A stretch of DNA of 64,000 bases from Mariannaea sp. PMI_226 (GCA_024336345.1 JANFOG010000001.1:1798001-1862000), one strand, 5' to 3'; numbered from the stretch's first letter, positions 10,837-22,326 are shown. The notes: a model not told the origin generated them from the sequence alone. Numbers and translations: made by a program.

Positions 10837-12840
10837 TCAGCCAGCCACACCACCACGAGCCATCTTCTTAGCCCGAGCGTCGCGACGATTATGGTTTGCC
10901 CACTTTCCTTTGTTGGCTTCTTTTCTTTTTCTAGCCGACTCAGTGGCCTGGTCTCCAGTTGGTCCAGCAACATTGCCTCCCCTACCGCGTCCACGACCTC
11001 TGCCTCGGCCAGAGCTACCTCCCCCTCTTCCACCCCGAGATGAGCTCCCATCAGCTTCATCTTCTTGCTCTTCCGGGCCTGTAGAGGTGGTATTTAAAGG
11101 CGTGTTCATCGGCTGCGTTTCATACTTGGCTTCTAACTTGCGTTTTTGCTGCGGGTTCCTTGCCAGCATGATCGCCCACCCCTCGATAGCCTCGTCAGTC
11201 ATTCCAGTCTCTCCTCTGAGCTTGAGTCGCGAAGCACCCCTTCTGGTTGCTGCATCACGATCGAATACTTTAGCGTCAGCTTGGTAAGCCTTGAACAAAA
11301 TCTCTTCGCTCTCATCGTTCCTTGCATCCGCCTCGTTATTGGCAGCATCAACTGTCCCGCCGACATCGTCGGCATCGTAGGTGTCATCGCGTTCATCATC
11401 ATCCGAATCGAACGCGGCGAGTGCTGCAAGAATAGCTGCTTTGTTTGGTGCATTCGACCTGTCGTTGAGAATTTCGTCGGCGGTTTTGCCTGGCTTCTTT
11501 CCAAAAGACAATTTCGCTGTGTCGACAACGAGCCGATCCAGTTCATCATCATCGAAGACATTGTGGCGGGCTGGTATTTGAACCGGTGTTGAGTGAGGCG
11601 CCATCTGCGAGTGCCTTGGTTTAGGGCGCGATGATCTAATAGAGAAGTCAGCCAGTACATATGGAAAATTAAAGGGGGGGTCATACAATGGCTCTGTGCG
11701 GTCTGCCTTAGCTAGATGTGTTGGTAGGCTCTCGCCAAGCAGGTTCGCAACGACCTGTTCAACATCATCCCCATATTCTGCCAAGCATTTTGCCACGAAC
11801 CCAGATCCCAGATCAGGAAATAGATCTTGGATCTGTGAGATCTGGCTCAATTTGTGAACGTGCATCTCTGCCTCAGCGTGCTCTTGGGTCTCCCTGTCTT
11901 TACCTTTGTCGACTTTTCTTTTCATGAGTCGTTTGGGTCGCACCATAGCCCCTTTCCTGAATGCTTCTAGAGCCGTGATACGCTTCTTCAGATTTTCTGT
12001 CGCAGCACCAGAATCTTCTGCCCTTCTCAAGATAATCTTGAGTAAAGGCGTGTTTGTTACAAGTTCGGGTACCAAGGAGTCGTTTACGTTCAGTGGTCCA
12101 GCCTTGTGAGCATCAGCTGCCGATTTTAAGGTATATAATTGATCGCTGAGCATGGCCCATTTGGGAGGCTCAGCATCTATTAACCCCACAAGGCATAGAT
12201 GAGTTGTCGTAATGATAATATTCCTCAGTGGTGGGTTCATGACAACGAAGCAAGTAGTGAGTCCGTCGAAGAAGTCAGAGCCTGCGAGGAAGAGCGTGCA
12301 TGCATCAGGAGACACATGTAGCATGTGGTTAAGACGACTAAGCTGCGACTCGACGAGCTTAAGATCGCCTTTGATTCCAGCTTCAAGATTGGGGATGAGG
12401 AGCTTCTTCAGTGACAGGAGCGAGGATTCAACGAGCGAGGAATGCAATCGGAAGACTTGTGCAATGAGCGGTACGGTTACCCTCCTGGGAAAGATGCGTC
12501 CTAGGTCCGCAATGAAGGGAAACGCAAGAAGTTGAGGATAAAGCTGAGCTGAAAACGTGAGAATGCGGGTGCTGAGTTGGAATACAGCCTTCATAAGGGT
12601 TGCCGAATGTGAACCCAGCGATGAAGTGCCTGCTTCAGCCGTTGCCTCAGCAAATGAGGTTAGGAAAACGGCCACAGATTCGTCACTTGACAGGGCAGCT
12701 TTGAAGTCCTTGTCTGAGAGTGCGAGTAGTGCATGACATAGAACTGTCCATGCTTCGAGAAGGGATTCCCATTCCTGCGTATTAAGACGTTGTCGCCATG
12801 CGGGCTTGGGGAAGGGTGCGAAGGGGGTTGAGCTAGGCAT
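10837..12840 (-). CDS. CUE-domain protein, Cue3/ASCC2-type ribosome quality control factor
   Basis: The protein is 667 residues from the ATG at 12838-12840. The frame continues upstream to 12987, but homologues start close to F-A-P-F-P, which is found at residues 7-11 here, so the internal ATG is preferred. A long helical N-terminal region (about 1-310, with W-x-x-x-L-x-A-W) matches the ASCC2/Cue3 family. A CUE ubiquitin-binding domain lies at about 330-374 (I-x-D-L-F-P-D-L-G, and V-V-A-N-L-L near its end). Acidic linkers and a C-terminal RG-rich tail (about 600-640) end in a basic segment. In yeast, Cue3 is part of the RQT complex with the helicase Slh1, which splits collided ribosomes carrying ubiquitylated uS10. 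The stop is 2 bp from the stop of the convergent gene on the plus strand. The next gene in the other direction is uS10. Confidence 0.9.
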   Translation of the reverse strand: MPSSTPFAPFPKPAWRQRLNTQEWESLLEAWTVLCHALLALSDKDFKAALSSDESVAVFLTSFAEATAEAGTSSLGSHSATLMKAVFQLSTRILTFSAQLYPQLLAFPFIADLGRIFPRRVTVPLIAQVFRLHSSLVESSLLSLKKLLIPNLEAGIKGDLKLVESQLSRLNHMLHVSPDACTLFLAGSDFFDGLTTCFVVMNPPLRNIIITTTHLCLVGLIDAEPPKWAMLSDQLYTLKSAADAHKAGPLNVNDSLVPELVTNTPLLKIILRRAEDSGAATENLKKRITALEAFRKGAMVRPKRLMKRKVDKGKDRETQEHAEAEMHVHKLSQISQIQDLFPDLGSGFVAKCLAEYGDDVEQVVANLLGESLPTHLAKADRTEPLYDPPFNFPYVLADFSIRSSRPKPRHSQMAPHSTPVQIPARHNVFDDDELDRLVVDTAKLSFGKKPGKTADEILNDRSNAPNKAAILAALAAFDSDDDERDDTYDADDVGGTVDAANNEADARNDESEEILFKAYQADAKVFDRDAATRRGASRLKLRGETGMTDEAIEGWAIMLARNPQQKRKLEAKYETQPMNTPLNTTSTGPEEQEDEADGSSSRGGRGGGSSGRGRGRGRGRGGNVAGPTGDQATESARKRKEANKGKWANHNRRDARAKKMARGGVAG

Positions 12841-13750
12841 TGCTTTTAGATATTTGCCCTCACCTGGGCGGAGGATGTGAGTTGAATATGGGGGAAAGCT
12901 TCTGCAGGGCAAGGGGAAACTCTTGCCATGAAATAGAAACGAGGAAGAAGAAGAAGGGATTGGAATTGATGCGGTTATAGTTGGCAATCAGCCATGACAA
13001 CCAACCTGTGCACTTGGTAGGTAGGTAAGGTAGGCTGAAGCTGATATATGAATGAGTATGAGGTACCAAGGTACGTAGTGAGTGCCTGTCTTAGTGTTAC
13101 TGTTTTGGGCCATCGCCGGATGATTCATCAGAAGTGGGTGTCAGCCTCTCGTAACTTGAGGAGCAGGAGTCATCAAAGATTAGCAGGCACAGATCAGCTT
13201 CAAACGAACAAATTTGAATAGAAATCAAGGCTAGAGATAGAATTTATATAAATTATTAAATAGCGTATGAAGCTGAGGCATCTCCTAGGACCTAGTGAGG
13301 GGTGATATGATCTGAAATCTCCTTGTTTGCTCTCCATAGCCAAGGTACCTAACCTAGGTACTTTGTCCGCCTACAATAAGGTACTAGAAGTAAGGCACAG
13401 TAGGTACAGTACTGGGCCTTGTACTGGACCTTGGACCTTGCTTTGCTCTGCCCTCCACCTAACAAGCTTGACGTGGTTTACCCCTCCCTTCCCTCTACCT
13501 CCCCTTTCCACCCAATCACAGCAGCCCTCGACTCCCATCCTCAAGTCCAGAGTGCATTGATCCGAAAGAGGACTAGCGGCTCCCACACTTTCTGGCAATT
13601 GCCCTACACTGGATCTTTATCCCCACCAAAAAAGTTCGCGATCGATAATTGTCCTTTTTCTTCGATTTTCACCCTCTCCAACAAAATCCGCCTTCATCAC
13701 TTTGCCGAAACGTCTATTCATCCACGTTCGAGTCGTGAAGGTTGCCCATA
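12841..13750. promoter_or_regulatory. Shared promoter region of the CUE-domain gene and uS10
   Basis: A divergent intergenic region of 910 bp. It holds GGTAGGTAGGTAAGG near 13016, an inverted TACCTAACCTAGGTAC element near 13345-13362, and a strongly pyrimidine-rich leader from about 13480 to 13700 directly upstream of uS10, as is common for fungal ribosomal protein genes. A possible 5' UTR intron for the CUE gene starts at a GGTGAGG word near 12860. Promoter function is inferred from position only. Confidence 0.5.
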
Positions 13751-14310
13751 ATGTCTTACAACAAGCCCGAGAAGGACCACGGCGAGGCTCCCGTACGTTT
13801 CCTCCTCCTCCCCTTCTCCTGTCCTCTCCTCTCCTCTCTTCCTCATCGCGAAACGGAAAATTGGTCACGCAACTAACCCATTTGTTCTCGTCCCGTCCAA
13901 CAGAAGAGCCACAAGATCCGCATCACCCTCTCCTCTCGCAAGGTCGCCGTCCTCGAGAAGGTCTGCTCCGAGATCGTTGAGCGTGCCAAGACCAAGGACC
14001 TCCGCGCCAAGGGCCCCGTCCGTCTTCCCACCAAGACCCTCAAGATCACCACCCGCAAGACCCCTTGCGGTGAGGGTTCCAAGACCTGGGATTGCTTCGA
14101 GATGCGCATCCACAAGCGCCTGATCGAGTACGTTATTTCCCCCGTGGAGCTTTGTTGTTGTTTTTTTCCTGCTATTACGTGTGTCATTCGGGTATGGAAA
14201 CAAGCTAACACAATACGTTTTACAGCCTCAACGCCCCCACTGAGGTCGTCAAGCAGATCATTGTCAACATCGACGCTGGTGTCGAGGTTGAGGTTACCAT
14301 TGCTGCTTAA
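13751..14310 (+). CDS. RPS20: 40S ribosomal protein uS10 (S20)
   Basis: Three exons, 13751-13792, 13904-14127 and 14226-14310, encode 116 residues. Introns have donors GTACGT and acceptors CAACAG and TTACAG. The protein carries the uS10 core: [32 protein letters not shown] and [10 protein letters not shown]. uS10 sits in the head of the small subunit. In yeast and human its flexible N-terminal tail is ubiquitylated by Hel2/ZNF598 on collided ribosomes. Here exon 1 encodes just that tail (14 residues, with Lys5 and Lys8), and the structured core begins in exon 2. Its divergent neighbour encodes a CUE protein of the pathway that reads that mark. Length matches the family, and identification is firm. 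Confidence 0.98.
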
Positions 14311-14838
14311 GAGACTTGGATATCGTGATCGACACGGTCGGAGTAATATCTGCATTGGTCGAATTACAAGCCAAGTCCTATCTTAGTAGACAAAGCCCCA
14401 AAAAAATACAAAATGATCTGAACAAAAGAAAAAAGAAGGGCTTCCCAAGAGTCTGAATTGCCAACATCGATGTGACTTCATTTATGCGGTTAATCTCACT
14501 GAGGATTCCAATGTTTTGCCCGTCACATTTTCTAGCTATGTGAGAATAAGTTGGATACGTCGCTAAATAGTGTGTCATGGATTACGATATCAAAGCGTAC
14601 CCAAGACCATGATGTTCCCCCAGTTTGCATCCCAAAGTTTGCCTCAAAATCCAACCCCCTTGGTCCTCCATTGTAATATCATGTGGCTCTCCATATGAAT
14701 ATTGTAAACAGTAAAACGCCAGTCATTACTTTTCATGCCGCCTTTCCCCTCTCCTCCGTCAACCTGACTCCCTTCTTCTTTCTGGGCGTTGTATTATACG
14801 TACATATATACCTATCTCGGATAAAACTCAAGAAAAGT
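14311..14838. other. Intergenic between convergent uS10 and nucleoporin genes
   Basis: 3' flanks of two convergent genes. I see no coding region or RNA gene. A short A-run near 14399-14406 follows the uS10 stop. Confidence 0.5.
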
Positions 14839-16841
14839 TCAAAAATTCCACATTGTACATTCCCTTGGCGGTGGCAGCTCAGGCATGAGACCGTCTTGAA
14901 ATGTACCCGACTGTTGAAAAGCCGTCCACTGAATTTTGGACTTGTCAGTGTACTCGCCTGCGGGCAGCTCTGTATCCTTGCTATATCCTGGTGGCCCATC
15001 AGGAAACCAAATCCGGCGCCAGACACCATCGAACTGCCTAATGCCAGGCTTATCATCTTTGTAGGTTACAGGTTTCCCAGCAAACATCGTCAAGCGGCCG
15101 GTCATATCCTTGGCACTGTAGCTTTCAATGGCCGGGTGCTGCTTGCTGCTTCCAGGGGGGTAAGGATTTCCCGAAGGCTTTGCAGCTATCGGAGCTGCTG
15201 GCGCTGCATTGGACGCTTGCCCGAAAGGATTTGTCTGCTGTTGGTTTTGTTGTGATGTGAAGCCGTTTGGCTGCTGTTGCTGGGCCTGAGCGAAGGGGTT
15301 GTTGGCAGCGCTGGGTCCCTGATTGGTAGATGCAAAGGGGTTTGAAGCCGCAGGAGTCGCCTGGGCTTGAGCAAAAGGAGATGATGCCTGCGATGGCTGA
15401 CCAAATGGACTGGTTCCATTCATATTTTGGTTTTGGTTATTATTCGAAGCGAATGGTCCAGATCCTTGGTTCTGGCCAGAAGGCGCTCCAAATGGGCTAG
15501 ATGAAGGAGCATTGTTGCTGGCTCCCGCCGAAGCAAAGGGACTAGCATTGGTGTTGTTGCCAGCTGAAGAAAATGGACTCAAGGGGGTGTCATTGTTATT
15601 AGTAGAAGACGCTCCGAAGGGGTTCGGTTTCTGGCCAAGTTGGCTGGGCTGCCCAAACGCAGACCCGGCACTTCCTTGGTTGGCTGGCTGAGACGGAGTT
15701 CCGAATGAAGGAGCTCCAAAAGGACTGGGCTTGGCACCCAGAGCTGAAGGTTGGCCGAAAGCAGAAGCAGGCTGTGATGGTTGGCCGAAGGCAGAAGCGG
15801 GTTGTGATGGCTGGCCAAAGGCAGAAGCTGGCTGTGATGGTTGGCCAAAGGCAGAAGTCGGTTGCGATGGTTGCGATGGCTGCCCAAACGAGGGCGTGCC
15901 GAATGGGTTTGGTTTCTGACCCAAGGCCGAGGGCTGGCCAAAAGCGCTCGGCTGTGTCGTAGAGGCTCCTCCACCAAAAGCAGATGTGGCATTGTTAGAT
16001 CCAAAGGGGTTGGACTGCGCGGGTAGACTGGGAACCAGAGACTTCGGCCGTCTTCCCACGACAAACTCGCCGAAAGGAGCTCCCTGAGTGCCTTGCTGGC
16101 AAATATCTAGTCGGTTGGGATGGTTGTTCTCAGCGCTGATGATAAACTGAATCGCGTCCCGGGTATTGGCGGCAGCATTCTGGAGCTGCTGCTGGGCGTT
16201 ACTATACAGCTGTTGGGCATCGTTCAACTGCGGCAGGAATAAATTAGCTTTTACCCAGAGCTTGGGGGGGAAAAAGTCAAGAGAGATGAAAGAATACTCA
16301 CGGCTTGTTGTTCATTTCCTGCAGCCTTCCCAGCGTAGAAGTGAAGTCGCATCTCCTCGAAGCTCTGTTCTCGAGGATAGCCTCCAAACAACTGACCAGG
16401 TGCATCTCGTCCCGGGGCATAGGATGAGAGGATCCATTGTGGAGTTTCGGATGTCAAATCTCGTTCGATGACGTCGGCCGTGATGTGGTATTTTTCTAGC
16501 ATAGTGTTAGAAGGGATGGGATGGGAGATTTGGGGGGGTTTTCTCTCTCGACGCGCAAAAGCTGGTGTTATTCTGGGCTGGGGAATGGATATCATCATAC
16601 CGGCAGGGTCCTGGGAGGCGTTGAGTCCTCCAAGCGGGCTGAAGCGACTCGCTGGCTGGTTTCGATTGGCATTGCTGGTTGTCGCGCCTGCATGTTCGAA
16701 GCGGCAGTTATCTGTTGGTCCAATCAGTGGTCTGATCCGTAGGTGGGCAAGACAACCTTGAGGTCAAGGGGGAGAAAAAGAGTGCTGTTACTGACTGCCG
16801 TTTCTGCAGTAGCCCTGTTGGTAGAATTTACAGAGCGCCAT
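14839..16841 (-). CDS. CCCH zinc-finger FG-repeat nucleoporin (Nup42/Amo1/NLP1 type)
   Basis: Three exons on the minus strand, 16841-16796, 16711-16302 and 16227-14839, encode 614 residues. The first exon is only 46 bp and starts M-A-L-C-K-F-Y-Q-Q-G-Y-C. The intron (donor GTCAGT) splits a CCCH finger whose last Cys and His (N-N-C-R-F-E-H) are in exon 2, giving C-x7-C-x5-C-x3-H. Exon 3 begins at a TTG codon, so it cannot be a start. Exon 3 encodes many S-A-F-G, P-F-G and N-P-F phenylalanine-glycine repeats in a Q/N/S/P-rich background, including four tandem 30-bp units at 15751-15870. The C-terminal domain (about the last 100 residues, W-R-R-I-W-F-P-D-G-P-P to W-N-F) is conserved in this family. 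Role: cytoplasmic face of the nuclear pore, mRNA export with Gle1 and Dbp5 by analogy with yeast Nup42; S. pombe Amo1 also anchors microtubules. Confidence 0.92.
15751..15870. repeat. Four tandem 30-bp units encoding FG repeats
   Basis: Four adjacent 30-bp copies, each starting TTGGCC or CTGGCC on the plus strand, encode the 10-residue unit P-S-Q-P-A-S-A-F-G-Q in the nucleoporin. Copies differ at a few, mostly third, codon positions, so expansion is recent but not brand new. Copy number is likely variable between strains. Confidence 0.9.
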
Positions 16842-17730
16842 GTCTGGCGGAAGAGAGGATGGCGCGTCTTCGCCTGGTCAGGCGAGCAAGAGAAGAGGGG
16901 GAAAATTGGTGTTACGGGTTGACCGAGCTACCTCATGGCGCGAGATGAAGGGGGAAGTGTTTTCGTAAACTGATGATCGAGGGAGGTTCGAGTTTGGGTG
17001 GACGAAAGGAGGATGTAGATTGCACCTTGTTAGAGTGCCTTGAATAAAAGTTAATGAGCGAACTTTCAGCCTTCCGAGCTCCGCCAGCCTTGTTCTGGTC
17101 CCCTGGTTGCTGGCGGTTGCTGGTGGCTGCTAGCGGTTGGGGGCGGCGGCGCGTCAGTGGAATTTGGGGTTCTTTTTTTTTTTCTTTCCTTTTTTTTAGT
17201 AGCTACCTACTGTAGGGAGAAGAAGGGTCCCCCCATCCATGTCAACGAGTTACATGGCATGGTTGTATCATGGTACCATACCTAGTAACAACTAACGAAT
17301 TGATGCATAGCAGTTAGCCAATAATAATACAGTCTCTTGCTCTCGCCAACACCACCAACACCACACTGGGAAAAAGAAGCTTGCAACACATTCACTTATC
17401 CACGCCTTGTTTAGATTCACACAAGTTCACAAGTAGTAGATGGTCTAGTTTAGTTTTTTTTAACATTTCTTTCATCATTTTACCATCTACACCCATGATG
17501 ATACTATAGTTCAAAATCGGCTTTCACTGCTTGAATATGGGCTTTTGTGCAAGTTCGTGATGCGACCCTGGTAAGATAAAGACAAAGAGAGTCTCTCTCA
17601 CACACACACACACCCAAAACCATCACCAGCAAACAATCCCACACTGCCAACGGCCCTTAACATTGATTCGTTCGCTCCTTTTTTTTTTTGCTTTTTTTGC
17701 TTTTTTTTATATTTGATATCCTTTCCAATC
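16842..17730. other. Intergenic: nucleoporin promoter and P450 3' flank
   Basis: The section next to 16842 is the nucleoporin promoter; the far end is the 3' flank of the P450. It contains T-rich tracts at 17172-17200 and 17680-17710, a GTAGCTACCTACTGTAGG word near 17203 and a CA microsatellite near 17600-17613. I see no gene. Confidence 0.5.
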
Positions 17731-19741
17731 TTACGCAGTCTCTGCCTGACGGAACTCAATCATGGGTCCGTTCTTGGCACTCGTAAAGGTGTCAATCAGC
17801 TGGAACTCGGTCGTTCGGTGTCGGCCCCATTCGTTGGTAGGCTTGCCCTCACCGGGATCAACCACGCCGACCGCCTTTCGCATGTCATATAGGTACATAG
17901 TCCTTGCCAGAGTGCTTGTCATTTCCACATAGGCCAGCCCTTTGCCGATGCAGCCTCGAGGGCCGACGCTGAACGGGCAAAAGGCGCTCTGGGCCAGTGC
18001 CACCTCTTCCTCGGTCGTGGCGCCGCCTGTGAGCGGGTTTTCGGCACCAACAAGCCATCGCTCAGGGACGTACTCATAGGGTGAAGGGTAATAGTTTTCA
18101 TTGTGATGGATGGCATAATGCGGCGTGCCAACCACAGTGCCTTCGGGAATAGTCTCGCCATCGATAGTAATGCCACCAGGGAGAACTTCGCGAGGAAGAA
18201 TTCCACCGACTGAGGGCGAGAGACGCATAGCTTCGTCGATGCAAGCACGGAGGTAAGTACACGAACCCAAGACGGGGCCTTGGCTGATCTCTTCGACGGA
18301 GTTGAACTTGGATCGGATCTCTTCCGTCACAATCTTGAGGGCACGAGAGCTGCGAACCAGGTAAAATAGCGTAGCCGCCATAGCAGTCGAGGTAGTATCC
18401 GATCCCGCAATGATTCTGGATAGTTGTGTCAGTCGGCGCCGGGCTTTGCCTTGAGGAGCTACGTCTTTGTTGGATGTTATTTTTTTGTTACTTACAGCAA
18501 GTTGGACTCGCCCCAAAGCTCAGGAGTGCTGAATCCTTGGCCGGTTTCAGGGTCGCGAGCCTTGAGAAGATAGTAGAAGAAATCTCGTCGGTCCGTCTCT
18601 TCACCAAGCTTGGTGCGCTCGGTCAATTGACCCTTGCTGTAGGCCATGTATCGGGCACGTCCAGCAGCAAGACCAGGGAAGAGAACTTTATCGAGCTTGA
18701 GTCGATCGACGACGGGCATAGTGCCACACTGGCATTATTCATGTTAGCTATCCGGCTTTTCTATCCAGATTTCCTATCCAGCTTGGCCGGGTTTTGAAGC
18801 ATGGGAAATCCGTATTTTGAACTCACAATCAAATGGCGAGTAGTTGCCGCCTCAACGAGTCCAAGGGCAAAGCGGTTATCCGGGCTCTCAAGCATGTGGA
18901 AGGCCTTTCCAAAGCTCAAATCTCCGAGAATATCCATGGCCAGGTAATTGCACCAGTCGCTCATGTTGCGCGGCTGCGTCCAGCCCTTGGCCTCGGCGCC
19001 GCCATCCTGGATACCAATCTGCTCGCAGAAGGTGCGGACATTGCCCAGAATGTATCGCTGCATCTCCTTCATGGCTCCCTCAGCAAACGCGTGGGACAGG
19101 ACACGGCGCTTGCGAGCATGCAGCTCCTTATCTCGGGTATTGTGGGTGTTGGCAGCTGGGTGAACAAAGGCATTGTAGAACTCGGCTTTGCGCACATTGG
19201 AACGGAAGCCGTAAATTTCCTTGAGAGCCTTGTTGGAGTTGAAGGCGAGTGAGTTGGGGCCGAAACGAACTACTTTGCCTGGAGACAATTGTTAGGTCTC
19301 TGCTGTGGATTTATGCATGTGCGTGTGCGTATAATGGGTTCACATACCATACTTCTGGTGTAGCCTCCAGAACTCAAGGTGGCGATCGCCTTTGTAGGCA
19401 TGGTAAAGCTGGTAAGCGTCTGTGATTTTGGCAATGAGAGGTCCTGGGTATTTCGCAAGGGGGTGGAAGAAAACTCGATATACGATGATGCCCACGGTCT
19501 AGGAAGGGGGAGGAGCTCTTGTTAGCGACAATTGTTCACACAAATTTGCAGAACTGTGAAATTGTGAGGGAATCCAACACAAGAGAGAAAGAATGAGGAC
19601 TCTGTCCAGAGACCGGATTCTATCCCCCTCTCTAAATTGGATATCACCAACACATCAATTCTGGGATGGTGAGAGACTCACGTAAAGCAGTCCTGCTGCT
19701 CCAAAGAGCAACAGCCACATCCACAAGTGTCCCGTATCCAT
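17731..19741 (-). CDS. Cytochrome P450 monooxygenase
   Basis: Five exons on the minus strand, 19741-19682, 19498-19348, 19278-18827, 18728-18496 and 18415-17731, encode 526 residues, normal for a microsomal P450. Exon 1 encodes just the N-terminal membrane anchor (W-M-W-L-L-L-F-G-A-A-G-L-L-Y). A proline hinge (H-P-L-A-K-Y-P-G-P) follows. Signature motifs: I-helix A-G-S-D-T-T near 302, K-helix E-A-M-R, P-E-R-W, and the heme loop F-S-V-G-P-R-G-C-I-G with Cys near 453. All introns are GT-AG. The neighbourhood contains no polyketide synthase, NRPS, terpene cyclase or dedicated reductase, so it appears to be a solitary P450. The N-terminal half (G-P-N-S-L-x-F-N-S-N) resembles CYP families of the benzoate-hydroxylase and trichothecene-hydroxylase sort. 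I cannot assign a CYP family or substrate. Confidence 0.93.
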
Positions 19742-22326
19742 GGTTGTCGTATCGTATATGCTTATTCTCTCATGAAACGATATGATTCCCAGAGTAACTT
19801 ATTTTAAAAGGACTGAGCAGTGAAGAAAGTAAAGGATACGAAATGAATGAACCAGGGCGCCCCCGAAACACCGTTATAAGAGGGCACAGTTGATGGGATA
19901 ATACAGTTCTCCCGTGACCAGAAAGAACACTAACCCCCTTTCCTTTATCCTCATTTTCCATTAGCCGTGGCTTACTATTCGTTATGCGTTGCTCAAGGTT
20001 GCTTCTTGATGGGTATTCTTCTTGGGTAATTGCTTCGGGTGGTCAGCGTTGCGTCGGCTTGTCGCGGCAGAACCTACGCCAGAGTGCACCTGGAATCGAT
20101 GCTCTGCTACATAGCAACTACACCTACGTAATCGATCGGCTTTTCACTTGCAGTTGGAGTGTGGGCGGCGGGCGTGCGGGCGGTCCAATTGCCGTGGCGG
20201 CTAGGTTCGGATTGGAAATAGCGGAATTGTGACGCGACGAGAGAAATGTGACGTTATACTATGTAAGCCAACGGCGCGCCCCCCAAGGACTGTTGTTGAC
20301 TGGACTTTTTGGTCTGAAATTATAATGTGGTAGAAGATGGGTTATAATTATATTCTATTTTATTTTTATTTTTTCCTCGGTTGAAGAGAACAAACACAAG
20401 GGTGTATTATTTGTCACTAAATCTGGACAACCCGGGGGTTCTAATTGTGTGCATCTTTAAGAATAGAATTTTAATAATTAATTTGAAAATAATAATAATA
20501 ATAATAATAATAATGGCCGAGAATCTGAGCCATGAACATTTTGGGCAGGTGAAAGACTTCGTTTCTATTTTATTGACACAATGGCGGTGCTTGTACTGTC
20601 ATAGTGACGGAGCACACTTGGTCCTCGGACATGATTTGATTTGAATTCAACTTTCTCTCCTTCTCTCTCTCGCTCTCTCTCTCCCTGTCTCTCATTATGT
20701 CTCTACTAATCATCTTCCCCGTTTCTGCCATAGCCCCGGTACTTTTTTTTGGGCTTTTTGGCTTTTTGTTCCTGGTCATCTGGCTGACGGTGGTCCACTA
20801 TTCAGCTAGACCCTACTTGCAACCTTTACCAATATGATCTTACTCAACCCTAAGCAAACGATCATTCTGCTTTTTGCAGGAGAGACTTTAGCAGAAAATC
20901 AATAGTCTACGTCGTCACTGTGTTGTGTATCGTATAGGTGCACAACTTACTTTGTGCCACCTACTATGTACTATGATAACTGGCACTTTATCCTCCTCGC
21001 CTCCGAACTTAACCAAATAAGTGTGTCTTATCTCGTGACAGCATCTGACGGGAGGGAACTTTGATACCTTGGAAACTCTCACAGCAACAAGAATATACAA
21101 AAAAGGGAAAAAGATAAAAGCGATCGGGTTCGCGGCCCTCTCTCCGCCCGCGGAATACGAAGAGAAAAGAAACAGAAAAAAAAATCAAAAATCCATCCAC
21201 GGGTTCCTTCGCAACGGCCGTAACCCACAACAGGCCTCTTCCGACAAAGAGCGGTCCTTGCCGCTCAGCCGTGGGGCTTCTATCGGCGGTGGTAGTCGGG
21301 GTGGATTGTACGCTTGCTGCCCTGCCACAAAAATGCCCCGAAGCCTTGACGGCGCGGATGCGGGGGGGATGGAGGGAAGGGGATCTTTGTTGGCTCCAGC
21401 TTACCAAGTATTTCCCCCAGTTTCTTACTACCTTGCCACCCCCTCTTGCTCACGAGGACGAGACGACGTCCGTATTAGGTACTACACAGTAGATTAGCCG
21501 GGCGATCCAGTTACAGTGCATTGTCCAGTAGACTAAGGTACCTAAGATAGTTAGGGGTTAGGAATGCAGGTAGATGCCGCGCTACCACCAAGCCAATGGC
21601 ACATGGACGCCTTAAACACGTTTGCAAATCATGGAGTATTTTGATTGTCATGATCAGATGCCGAAGTTGTTCTATGTGGTTTTACTTCCATACTTGTAAA
21701 TTTTATTTGCTATCCGGCGCTGGCTGTAGAATACGCCTCTCCGCCTTGTTGTATCATACATTCAAAACTAGGTCCTTTCCCCATCATAATGTATGTATGT
21801 GTACCCTTACGAATCACAGAAAATCATAAAACCAACAACAAATGTAGGGGGAATAGGTGGTCACGATCTTAAGAAATCAACCAGTTGACAATCAGATATT
21901 ATGATATAAAAATGCAGGGCAGTCGATGCCTTGACTACCCCAATTATTCACGGTCGCGTTTGAACAAGCATTTATCTTGCGTCTAAAAAAACACTTACCC
22001 TACAGAGAGCGTGCTGTGCTGTTGGGGTAGGATGGCCCACACATCACCTGGAGTTGAAACAATCGTTGCCAAGCGGTCAACAATTGCCTTGCCCGTCTGA
22101 ATTACTTATACACCATTGGGGAAAAAAATATTATAAGTTCCTCACAACCCCAAAGAGGATGAATATGACTTCATATATGGTAAAATTGGTCGGTACTCCT
22201 CTGTGATCCTACATTACTCGTGTGTATACATACATATTAAATTATCGACGCATGAATACCGCCCATATCTCATTACTAAATACCCCCAATCCTAGCCAAA
22301 AGAAACGAGCACACAGATAAAAGATT
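19742..22326. other. 2.6 kb intergenic region between P450 and CWH43
   Basis: This region holds the P450 promoter and the 3' flank of CWH43. Open frames here are short, overlap on both strands and carry no recognised domain. Visible are a (AAT)9 microsatellite at 20488-20514, a CT-rich stretch near 20652-20690, AAGGTACCTAAG near 21536, and a purine-rich stretch at about 21095-21190. No RNA gene is recognised. Confidence 0.5.
20488..20514. repeat. (AAT)9 microsatellite
   Basis: Nine perfect AAT units in non-coding DNA downstream of an AT-rich stretch. Confidence 0.95.

Noticed and set aside
17731..19741. Secondary-metabolite cluster around the P450
   Set aside because: No backbone synthase, transporter or pathway regulator within the neighbouring 15 kb on either side.
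21009..21497. Overlapping frames on both strands in the P450-CWH43 spacer
   Set aside because: They overlap one another, have biased composition and no recognisable family.
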